Assembly (NCBI GenBank): GCA_907163375.1
Contig: CAJQUW010007039.1
Location: 310,001 to 374,000, forward strand
Reading direction: 5' to 3'
Length of the DNA stretch: 64,000 nt
Source: Prostheceraeus crozeri
Taxonomy: Eukaryota > Platyhelminthes > Polycladida > Euryleptidae
In this document: positions 1 to 8,387 of the stretch, piece after piece
Layout of the letters: the number at the start of each line of letters is the position of its first letter
How positions within the stretch are numbered: position 1 is the stretch's first letter
Made by a program: the position numbers and the translations under genes
The notes under the pieces: model-generated
What the model was told of the DNA's origin: nothing
What the model saw: only the letters and a program-made list of their open reading frames with translations
The model's database searches: none

Positions 1-3000
1 AGTGATTGTGAATCTGTTGACATAACAATCATCATTCGATAACTCACGTCAATTAAATTTAACAGAAGTCAAGTTGAAGATTAATGTAGTGCATTAATGT
101 AGCATATTCGGTTAACCGACCGTACAGGCTCTGAATATATACATTCTGAATTGGGCAGAATTTGCTGAGTAGAATAGTTATCACAAAAATGAAGATGAAA
201 GCAACAAAATTTATGTTTTGATGTGAATAATTGGAGATTCAAAATCTCTGTGCTGTGATTGGTAATGAATCGAACTGTGATGGTATAATAGAAAAGTATG
301 GTGAAAGAAATTATGGGTTTTTACAAAATCGCGATGAATACTATCAGTTACAATATTTCGTGCAATAGTGGTTTCCTAATTCCTGTAATTCCAGTTAGAT
401 TGTAAAGTGCTTCGTGAGTGATGCTCTAGACATTTCAGTTACGCCTGCATATTTACTGTCAGTAGATCTGTCTGTGGCCCGGAGCCCGCTAACGCTACAC
501 TTCAGAAAATCTTAATTTTATATTTAGTTAATGAACCCGGAAAAGTTAAAAAGTGAGAAGCTAAAGACTTAGATTAGTTTAAGGACAAAAAATTTTCGTT
601 TGCGATATACGGATACATTCAGTTGATTGCAGGTGCAGAGGTGACAAAGGCTGCCCTTTACTATTAGAAGATTTCAGATAGTAGTATCCACTTGAAATTG
701 GTTGGGAGGTACTTTTTCTATCTATACGAGCTATATCCATCATTAATGTTTAATTCAATTTAGGTTTGAATGGTAATATCCAAGAGTTTAGTAGGGCCAT
801 GCAGTATTTTCGTAAATTTCAAATTTAAGCATTTTTGACAAGTTTGGTTAGTATGAAGTCATCACTTACTATAAGCCTGGGTTTTCCAAATGTGTTTTCA
901 TGTTAATGATTATTCATCTATAAATGCATTGCAATGCAATGCTCCAAGCATTGACAAATTACAGTATTTGAAATGTAAAATCGTGGAAATTTATCGAATA
1001 ACGTGAATTCGGTCCTCAAGCGGAAATATTAAACGATGTGAATCTGGGTTATAAGACTAGCTAGAAAACGAGATTTATGGTCAACGGGCTTTGAGTTAGA
1101 TAATTTTCTAAATCGCTGTTTGAAATATTAAAATTAGAAAAACTCAGACAACCAAAGTAATTCACATTTTACTGACTATTACGAGTACATTGTTCGCGGA
1201 CTAAGTAAATGTTCGACCTCATATATAATTCGATGTGTTTCTGAAAAAGACGATTTTTTTTTCATTGTGAATGAAGAACTAAATGCTTCAAATCGACATG
1301 TCAATAAAGATTTTCGTCACGAGAGCGATTGAAAGTGCACTTGACTTGTTATTTCTTAAATCACTAACTTGTGAGGGATCTTCACGGGATTTGCAGCAAA
1401 CAAATGGCAAAAGATGTGACGAATGGGTGATGCTGCACCCGTGGTGGGAATTGGAGAGGTACGTGTGTTTCGTTAGTTTTCAATGCTCTCCAGAGAATTC
1501 AAGCAAGATACCATGTATTTGGATTACGTCTGGATGTGGTTTGTGTTGCAATGACATGGTGTTCGTACGTTAAGTTTGTATAATGGTTGAACAGAGTTGT
1601 GTGTGATGATGACTCTTGAGAATTTTTGTATGTTGAAGTTAGCAATTCTCGGGCTGTTCTGAATCCAAGTATGTGTGGTCTTCTGTCGTGAAGTGTTACT
1701 TCAATTGGTGTACATCTGTCGTAGAAATCACATTTCGATACATCGCCAATGAAAAGTTACTTCTTTTTTTAATTCAAATCACTTAAACATTCTGCATTTG
1801 ATAGTCACGTGAAATGTAGAAATAATAGATGAAATTGATTGAAATTTCAAAGACAATTTCACTTTATTGTTGCGCGACTTTAAATCTATCTGAAAGTTTG
1901 TTTGTTAATGGTTGCCACGTTGCATTCTATGCATTGAAGCATGCATTCGATATATCAATCTAGATATCCTTGAAATTTTGAATCGTAAGAACCATACTAA
2001 GTCTCATTATCGAACATGAAATAATAACTTGCAATTGCATAACACGTTTCAGATGTAGCGCTTCAATTTGAAATTAAGTAGGGCAACACTCCTTTTAAAA
2101 AAAACATTCTGCAAATGATTAAGTCAGATTATTTCAATGTGATCGTGCTTACGTCAAACAAGTTCAAATAGTGCTTTTCTTTAAAGGATCATGCTCTTTA
2201 TCCAGTGCTTCAAGGTCGGTGTCTTATCTTCGATCTTCTTGTAGTCTCAGCATTTGGTCAAGAGGTTGCAAGAACACCATTCTTAAGCTATTGATTACCA
2301 CTCTATATTTGACCAAATTTTCTATTTCTGAACTCTCGATGAATTTCCTCTCCCTCTTAAGGAGGCTACATTCAATGCGTGTTGTTAAATCTTCACCAAT
2401 AAATACTTCAGTAACTTTATTATTTCTACTGTTGCAAGTTGCTTAGTTTTTGTGTTCTCTAGTTAGCAGCATAGCTTTCCACCCAATTTTGGTGGTTTTA
2501 AATTGTCATCACTGACAACTTACTATGACTCAAATTTCTACATGAATATCATCCGATTTCGTACAAAATTTTCGTAATCCTTTCAAATCGAGAAACTTTA
2601 CAAATGTTGCTTGCTTGAGGATGAAACACAAACAGTAGTAGACTTCACCTATGTAAGCTACTGGCCTTAGATGTGCAAACTCCAGCAAATGACTGTGGCA
2701 TTAGTGTCTAAGAACCTTTCACAAGTCATTTGACCTGTATTCTTAATTGAGACATGAGACTGAACACTGATGATCCGTGAACTTTGCCGCCTTCAGAAGT
2801 TTAGACACACAATCAGTAGCGTCACAAAAAAATTATACTGTGAATAGAGGTAATTTGATTGAAAATGCATTGTATGACATGACAAATTTAACCAGGTGAA
2901 TGAGAATAATCCGCGCCTTTTAGCAGCAATCGATATGCTGTATAATAACAATCACGCACCTTAACGGGTAGTTGCATATTCAGTAATACAAAATTTTCAG

Positions 3001-3743
3001 GGAATTCACACGTTTTAAATTAAGATGGAAGCAATTTAGCCCATGGTTTTTTTTGAAACTTAATAATCATGTCTCTTGTTCAGAGATCAGTCGTTCAATA
3101 GACATCGGATGACAAATATAGAAGAGGATTCATCCGAACTCTTAAAATTCTTCAAGGATCAAATTGAACGTAGTATATCTTCATTTAATAAATTGAAGTG
3201 TTTCGCGCCAGTGATTTCAAAGCTACAACTGAAATGTTTCGCGCACTGAATGACTTCTCAAGCAGTGCCTGAAGAGTCTTGACTGAATAATGGAGTTTAT
3301 TGAGAGTTGATAGAATCACTGAATGATGTGCTATTGAGATACTAAGCAAGATAGGACGATGTCTAATGAAATGATGTAATTGGTAGGCCCCATCGAAGTA
3401 TTGATCACGGCATGAATCATGAATCCCATTTCCGATCCGGCCATGATGCAATCATCGAAATTCTATAGAACTATTGTACGAAGTTAACGTTTTTTGTCCG
3501 ACACGATTATGCAAATATGCTGTCTGGAATTTCATTTCATTAATCAAGCTTCTTGTAGGACACTCATTCAAGTGATTACAATAGCTTTTTTCATGAATGT
3601 CTTTTCAAATAGTCTATTCAGTTCATTTTCAGTATCACTCACGAAAATCCAATAGACCTCATTGATTGTTTTTGATGACATGTAATAGCTAATTCAACTG
3701 CGCCTAGTACTTTTGCAATCGCTGAAAGTGTTCATACGAATTC
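1..3743. other. Non-coding stretch, pbx intron or upstream DNA
   Basis: AT-rich sequence with only short, biased open frames on either strand (all under about 100 codons, none resembling a known protein). I see no exon, RNA gene or transposon end. It lies 5' of the first recognised pbx exon, so it is either first-intron or upstream DNA. I looked for the pbx exon that should encode the start of the PBC-A domain and did not find it here. Confidence 0.5.
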
Positions 3744-3803
3744 AAAAACCTTGAACTAGTTGTCACTCCGGTATCTCGGAGTGCACTTGTCACCAAAGGT
3801 TTT
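3744..3803. repeat. Short imperfect hairpin
   Basis: An apical perfect stem (CACTCCG / CGGAGTG around GTATCT) sits inside outer arms AAAAACCTT / AAAGGTTTTT. It lies just before a microsatellite that borders a Penelope-like element end, so it may be a small fold-back repeat. No function is claimed. Confidence 0.35.
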
Positions 3804-3830
3804 TAATCTTTTAACCATTAAAAATGACCC

Positions 3831-3851
3831 ATCTATCTATCTATCTATCTA

Positions 3852-3885
<34 letters not shown>
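3831..3885. repeat. (TCTA)n-(TA)n microsatellite
   Basis: Tandem ATCT/CTAT tetranucleotides run into about 17 TA dinucleotides. The 3' end of the minus-strand Penelope-like element stops about 25 bp from it, which fits the known tendency of some PLEs to sit at TA-rich simple repeats. Confidence 0.95.
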
Positions 3886-3889
<4 letters not shown>

Positions 3890-3909
3890 GAATGTAAGTT
3901 AGATCAAAG

Positions 3910-3975
3910 ATTTATTGCCATTACTCCAAGTTTCACGATGACAAAATGGTCATCGATCATCAGATGTCAATAAAT
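3910..3975 (-). ncRNA. Hammerhead ribozyme motif at a PLE 3' end
   Basis: Read on the minus strand, all parts of a type I hammerhead appear in order. Stem I strand 1 is ATTTATTGACAT (3975-3964). The core CTGATGA (3963-3957) follows. Stem II is a perfect 7 bp hairpin, CGATGAC / GTCATCG, with loop CATTTT (3955-3936). GAAA is at 3934-3931. Stem III is a minimal 3 bp, ACT-tgg-AGT. The cleavage triplet is GTA (site after 3922). Stem I strand 2 is ATGGCAATAAAT (3921-3910), which pairs with strand 1 at 11 of 12 positions. The motif lies 57 bp downstream of the GIY-YIG frame at 4032-4587 on the same strand. Hammerheads with very short stem III are known from Penelope-like elements; that this copy cleaves is inferred. 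Confidence 0.85.
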
Positions 3976-4031
3976 GAATGGACAGATACTTAGGTAGCTA
4001 AATCATGGTTACTTGAGTAGGAAACAGTGAA

Positions 4032-4587
4032 CTATGATGTTGCGGGTCTGAAACTAGACAACAGATATTTTCTGCGGTGTCTACACTTAGATATCATTTC
4101 ACTTTTTTTATTTATAAGAATGTCTGACTTTGATGTTATGATGTAGAATTTTTCCGTTAAGCACAGATTGCAGAAATGACTGCCACAAAAATACGATTTG
4201 GTCTGTTGCACGATACTCCATTTAATGCTGTATGGTGATCTTTGATTTTTGAGGGACCAGGATGTACGTTGACAATGAGGTTTCGTTCTTATACCGGACG
4301 TTGTTGAATGACTTTTTGTGGTTGTTATACCTTGCTTTGAATTCACCTTCACACATACCATAATATACCTTTGAGTCAGTTGAACCAGATGAAATTGTCG
4401 CTTTATAAACCAAACATTTTGACAAGCAACTACCTGAAAGTGGACATTCGTTTTTATTTCTGCAGTTGCATGTTGATTTTTCAGTATCTTGATTTTCGCT
4501 TGTTTTTGTTGTTTTGTTAAGAATTTTCGTGTTATGACTTTTGATGATATTATCTATGTTGGCTACACAACTGTAGCTTAGCTTCAT
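4032..4587 (-). pseudogene. Penelope-like element 3' part: linker and GIY-YIG endonuclease (decayed)
   Basis: Two overlapping minus-strand frames cover the C-terminal third of a PLE polyprotein. Upstream part: LSYSCVANIDNIIKSHN is the post-RT linker, then comes a zinc-like cysteine motif CNCRNKNECPLSGSC, then the endonuclease start VYKATI and VYYG (the YIG equivalent) with FKARYNNHKKSF. Downstream part: YSIKWSIVQQ, HFCNLCLTEKF and NKKSEMISKCRHRRKYLL, the conserved C-terminus of the cysteine-bearing PLE endonuclease group. No reverse transcriptase palm or fingers is present, so the copy is 5' truncated, and it is broken across frames. PLE endonucleases nick target DNA to prime reverse transcription. 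A hammerhead motif follows downstream. Confidence 0.8.
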
Positions 4588-4708
4588 GTTATTTCTATTG
4601 AATAGACTGTGATATTTATGGTGAGGAGGGAAATGCTTTTTCGTAAGTAATAGAAACTGTTATTAATAAAATATAATTATATTATTATAAAATGCATAAA
4701 TATATATA

Positions 4709-4853
4709 TTGAAAAAGTTTTCTCAAAACGAAACCGGTCTTCCACGAACAATATGTTTTACAAACTTACCACCTGATACCTGGGTTATAAGGTCGGCGCG
4801 AGGATTTATCTGCTCTTAAAATATATGTTTATATATATCTATACATATATATG

Positions 4854-4898
<45 letters not shown>

Positions 4899-4930
4899 TT
4901 TTCAGGTCCGAAACGTTGTCCAATAGTCAA
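4709..4930 (+). repeat. Remnant PLE ends with (TA)n(GA)n microsatellite
   Basis: At 4712-4741 a 5 bp hairpin GTTTT/AAAAC is followed by GAAACCGGTC, the 3' half of a hammerhead of the palindromic stem III type (ACCGGT), but the CTGANGA half is degenerate and runs into TA repeats. At 4818-4898 there is a mixed TA and GA microsatellite, followed by GTCCGAAACG, another hammerhead-like 3' half. I read this as truncated termini of Penelope-like copies captured at simple repeats. Confidence 0.45.
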
Positions 4931-5079
4931 TATTATATTGTAAAATAGTATTCTAACATCGCCTTCAAAGTATTAGATCACAAGGGAAAACAATTATACA
5001 GAAAAACAGAAAGAACTTTACAAAAATGCAATAAATTGATGAACGACCAACTGTTAACAACACTTGTAAACAAAACAAC

Positions 5080-5082
<3 letters not shown>

Positions 5083-5136
<54 letters not shown>
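5083..5136. repeat. (TA)n microsatellite
   Basis: About 27 TA dinucleotides on the left side of the inverted-arm GIY-YIG element. A second TA tract touches its right end at 6331-6352, so the element probably inserted into a TA tract. Confidence 0.95.
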
Positions 5137-5140
<4 letters not shown>

Positions 5141-5163
5141 TAATTCAATATAATGCCCATCAA

Positions 5164-5360
5164 ATATTTCAGTAAAAGAAAAACGAGATTTTCCGAACGC
5201 GTTTCAGAGCGTCAATCGACTCCTTCTTCAGCGGAAACTTTATTACAATAAAATCGAATGCTTTTATATTTCAAAGGTAAAATCTCACAAATCGATTCAC
5301 TGTCACAGTCCACAGTCGACGCAATTTTTGATAACAATTCAGTTTCTCTGTACATCAGCT
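5164..5360 (-). repeat. Left inverted arm of the PLE unit
   Basis: About 197 bp, the reverse complement of 6139-6333. In sense it is an inverted copy of the element's 3' untranslated end, placed at its 5' end. It contains the minus-strand hammerhead at 5190-5237. Confidence 0.9.
5190..5237 (-). ncRNA. Hammerhead motif in the left arm
   Basis: Inverted copy of the motif described at 6262-6309. It has the same core (CTGAAGA, GAAA), palindromic stem III (ACGCGT) and stem I TTTCCG / CGGAAA. Antisense transcripts of the unit would therefore also carry a hammerhead. Confidence 0.65.
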
Positions 5361-5393
5361 TGGCTTTTCTCTGTACATCCTTGGTCATACAAG

Positions 5394-6050
5394 ATGGCGG
5401 CTATTAGATCACTTTTTTATAGAGCGAAAGGAATTTGTTCTAATGATGAGTTCTATGAAAAATCATGCGAGTCTATAACAAAAATATTTGTTGACAATGG
5501 TTACACGACCCAAGTGATTCAACGTATAAAACGGAAAGTTGAAGAAACCTTCAAAAAGCCAAAAATTGAAACAAATGATGATGCCAGAGAAAAGAAAACT
5601 ACTATTTGTTGGAGATTCCCTTACGTTCAAGGAAAGGATAAATTTCTTAGAGAGAAAATTCATCAACTCAACAGAAATTTACCGGAGAATTTAGCAATTA
5701 ATCCTGTTTTTCAAGTGAATAAAACAAGTTTGTTCTTTCACAATAAGGATCGCATTCCCCGAGATTTAAAATCAAACTGCGTTTACAAGTACACATGTGG
5801 TGACTGCAATAAAGTCTACGAGTACATAGGGGAAACTTCGCGACATCTTATAACTAGAGCAAAAGAACATATCAAAGGATATCCAGTCCCAACAGAAATC
5901 ACAACACATTGTCATGATACTCATGAAAATATTTTTTCTCTAATTGCAGTGACAAAATGGCATCGCATCCTAGAAACTATTTGTTTGAAAGAAACAAAAA
6001 AATTGATAAATGAAAGAGAAGGATCGATACCACTCATTTTGCATCTGTAA
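5394..6050 (+). CDS. GIY-YIG endonuclease of a Penelope-like element (218 aa)
   Basis: The ATG at 5394 (context AAGATGGCG) opens a frame of 218 codons. The frame stays open upstream into the left arm without another ATG. Residues 1 to about 60 resemble the end of a PLE reverse transcriptase (LFYRAKGICSNDEFYEKSC and IFVDNGYTTQVI). A linker follows to about residue 125. The endonuclease then runs from VYKY (about 130-133, GIY equivalent) through YIGE (144-147) and the arginine-rich helix SRHLITRAKEH to the glutamate in LKETKKL (about 200), the position of the family's metal-binding Glu. In full PLEs this domain nicks the target for primed reverse transcription. The RT catalytic motifs are absent. 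It could be a truncated PLE that happens to keep an ATG, or a selected endonuclease-only gene. Confidence 0.8.
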   Translation: MAAIRSLFYRAKGICSNDEFYEKSCESITKIFVDNGYTTQVIQRIKRKVEETFKKPKIETNDDAREKKTTICWRFPYVQGKDKFLREKIHQLNRNLPENLAINPVFQVNKTSLFFHNKDRIPRDLKSNCVYKYTCGDCNKVYEYIGETSRHLITRAKEHIKGYPVPTEITTHCHDTHENIFSLIAVTKWHRILETICLKETKKLINEREGSIPLILHL

Positions 6051-6138
6051 ATGTTTCACATTTCATGTATGAACCATCCTCATTTTTATTTTAGCCTAAG
6101 TGCACATGTTCTTGAATGTTCGCTGACCTTCGAATTGC

Positions 6139-6333
6139 AGCTGATGTACAGAGAAACTGAATTGTTATCAAAAATTGCGTCGACTGTGGACTGTGACAGT
6201 GAATCGATTTGTGAGATTTTACCTTTGAAATATAAAAGCATTCGATTTTATTGTAATAAAGTTTCCGCTGAAGAAGGAGTCGATTGACGCTCTGAAACGC
6301 GTTCGGAAAATCTCGTTTTTCTTTACTGAAATA
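6139..6333 (+). repeat. Right inverted arm of the PLE unit
   Basis: About 195 bp, starting 88 bp after the stop codon of the endonuclease frame and running into a TA microsatellite. It acts as the 3' untranslated end of the element and contains the sense-strand hammerhead. Confidence 0.9.
6262..6309 (+). ncRNA. Hammerhead motif in the right arm
   Basis: Stem I strand 1 is TTTCCG (6262-6267). Core CTGAAGA is at 6268-6274. Stem II at 6275-6293 has paired blocks AG/CT, AG/CT and TC/GA, interrupted by bulges. GAAA is at 6294-6297. Stem III is the self-complementary ACGCGT (6297-6302). The cleavage triplet is GTT (site after 6303). Stem I strand 2 is CGGAAA (6304-6309), pairing 6 of 6. A palindromic, very short stem III is expected to work as a dimer of two RNAs, as known for some hammerheads in repeats. 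Activity is inferred. Confidence 0.7.
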
Positions 6334-6352
6334 TATATATATATATATATAT
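6331..6352. repeat. (AT)n microsatellite
   Basis: Eleven AT dinucleotides abutting the right arm of the PLE unit. Confidence 0.9.
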
Positions 6353-7157
6353 TTGACTTTATAGCCTTGATTTGTGCATGAATCAAAGTTTGGCGGCATT
6401 TGTTGAGATATTCTAACAGTGATGATTTTGTAAGTAGCATGGCAGTTATAAATAGCTATAATTTGGAAGGTATTGGTCGGTTTTTACATTTTTGCTGGGC
6501 AAAAAGGAATTCCTTATACCTTACAGAGATAGGAAAAGTCGTGCGTCGCTTGCGGTTTAATGTGAGTTCCAGCAAAGTGCTTCGATTGCCAAAATTCCGT
6601 CAGATTCGAAGAATTCTGATCATTTGCCACAAGTTTTCGCCATAATATTGGCCCTTCCGATCATTATTAAAGAAAGTAGCAGGCGTACGAAAATTAGTTC
6701 ACTTGATGTTTTCACATTCTCTCCTCGGCATTGCTCACTGTATAGAAGTGCATACATTGAATCGAAGCCAGACATCGATGTGTGTTTCGGTGTGTGTTCG
6801 AAGTGATATCACAGCACGCACGCATATCTCACTGGCTCTGGTGCCCTCTGCTGGCAGCTTATTGTTTGCCATTTCCAATAGCAAGCGATACACGAATTAT
6901 CCATTCGAGAAGGAGCTAATTCAGTGATGTGCCATTTCGATATTAGAGTTACATACAATTCTTCCTTTCTAGGAAACGGAAGCGCGCGCAGATGAATATA
7001 ATTCTGTGTGTCCAAGTGAAACTCGACAAAAGCTTCTCTCGATGATGTGTTTTAACTTTTATATTTGCTTTGATGCTGCTTGTTTTGATTTTTTCAATAA
7101 ATGATAAATTAAATAATGCTTTCATCAGAAGGCATGTTGTCAGTACTTCGCTAAACC
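6353..7157. other. Non-coding stretch
   Basis: No exon, RNA gene or repeat end recognised. Open frames are short and overlap on both strands. Confidence 0.5.
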
Positions 7158-7163
7158 ATTATT

Positions 7164-7639
7164 CAGGGATGTGATTTTTCCTGATTTATCAGGAAATCGT
7201 GATTTTTTTGGGTTGATTTCGGTCATTTTTGAAACAAGTTAGATTTTGAAAAAAATCATAGGGGGTTGGGTGGGACTTCACATATTGCTTAATCGTCTTT
7301 GACAGTAACATAGCCGTTTTTCTACTTCTCTAACGTATCCCTATTCTTATATCACTTCATTTTCAGCAATGCCATACATTACTTTCAGCCGGACACATAG
7401 GTTTCGCCTAAACATACACGCAGACTATAGGGGATGCATACATCACTTAGCGTGTTGCTTTTGTTTTCATTTTGTGTCACTTCATTTCTTGCTCATCATC
7501 GAACTATACCATGCAATATGTGAATGTCCCAAACTAATGGTTTTACGGTTAATGTAGCATAATGAGTTAATGACGGCTTATACTGGGACCCCTTCAAAAT
7601 TGGTTTCCTCATTTTTTCGAATGGTTAATCACATCCCTG
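7164..7639. mobile_element. hAT-like MITE, copy 1 (6 bp duplication)
   Basis: Terminal inverted repeats CAGGGATGTGATT / AATCACATCCCTG are flanked by a direct 6 bp duplication ATTATT (7158-7163 and 7640-7645). The same element recurs at 44620-44929. The two copies share long stretches, such as GTTGATTTCGGTCATT and CCCAAACTAATGGTT. This copy has about 120-150 bp extra in the middle. There is no transposase. The CAGGG ends point to hAT, but the 6 bp duplication is shorter than the usual 8. Confidence 0.8.
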
Positions 7640-7756
7640 ATTATTGGAACGCTGTTCTTGTATGAAACGTTATTCCGAAACTGTAAGTTGAAGAATATGA
7701 ATTAATTGAAATTGTTTTTTTTCAATTTGTGCAGTAAACGGTCACATGTATTTCAA

Positions 7757-8387
7757 TGGCTACCTGTGGGTTGTCTCCCCAGGTTTTCAAATTTGTCAAA
7801 AATCTGCTCAAATCAATCAATCGTCACCAAACTTCACGTATACGTACTTAAGCATTATTGTCTACCCACATACAAAAGTTTATGCAGATCGAACAAGTAG
7901 TTTTTGCATTAGAGACGATAATGTGAAGTGTATCGATGTCAACATCTTGATCTGACTTCGTCTGTTCGACGCATTATTGTTACTCGTGTCTACATTGTTC
8001 TCTATCCCTCTCCGTCTGATCCACTGCTACTTGAAATCTTCCCATGACCAGTACCCTACCACACCATTTTTTAATCTAAAAATGTTAGTATGAGGGATCT
8101 GGCCTGGTCATCATCACTTGACGAGTTGTCGGGAAATGACTTTGTTGACCTCAAGTTCTTTTTGCTTAGACCAGGTCAGAAGAAGCCAGATCAAGCTGCT
8201 GCCATCGCTGCAATTCAAGTTATCGCCCCTAATTCAAAAGGTACTTGTCCGATTTGCACAAATTTCGACATGTGGGTAGAAAATATCCTCACATCCGTGT
8301 ACTTGAAGCTTTATGACGATTGATTTATTTCTACGAATTTTCAAATTTGAAAACGTTGGGGGGAGATAACCCATAAGTACCTTTCCA
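7757..8387. mobile_element. Fold-back element
   Basis: The left arm (about 7757-7903) matches the reverse complement of the right arm (about 8235-8387) along its whole length, including GGGTTNTCTCCCC near the ends and CTACCCACAT inside. Arms are diverged (my estimate 75-80% identity). A 77-codon open frame at 8090-8323 partly overlaps the right arm and looks incidental. Superfamily unknown; no clear target duplication. Confidence 0.65.

Larger units (their letters stand above)
5164..6333 (+). mobile_element. PLE-derived unit: inverted arms around a GIY-YIG-only gene
   Basis: The left arm (5164-5360) and right arm (6139-6333) are inverted copies of each other. Comparing them base by base I found one difference, the length of an A run near the outer end. 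Between them is a single open frame encoding the end of a Penelope-like reverse transcriptase thumb and a complete-looking GIY-YIG endonuclease. Each arm carries a hammerhead ribozyme motif facing outward. TA microsatellites lie on both sides. PLEs can carry direct or inverted terminal repeats. Here the 5' part of the element, including the RT catalytic domain, is absent. The near-identity of the arms and the open frame suggest a recent event. Whether this unit moves by itself is unknown; it would need RT in trans. Confidence 0.85.

Noticed and set aside
4978-5163. Minus-strand 61-codon open frame with alternating Tyr-Ile
   Set aside because: It is a translation of the (TA)n microsatellite.
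8090-8323. 77-codon + strand frame (LDELSGNDFVDLKFFLL)
   Set aside because: Its second half is the right arm of the fold-back element; no known family.
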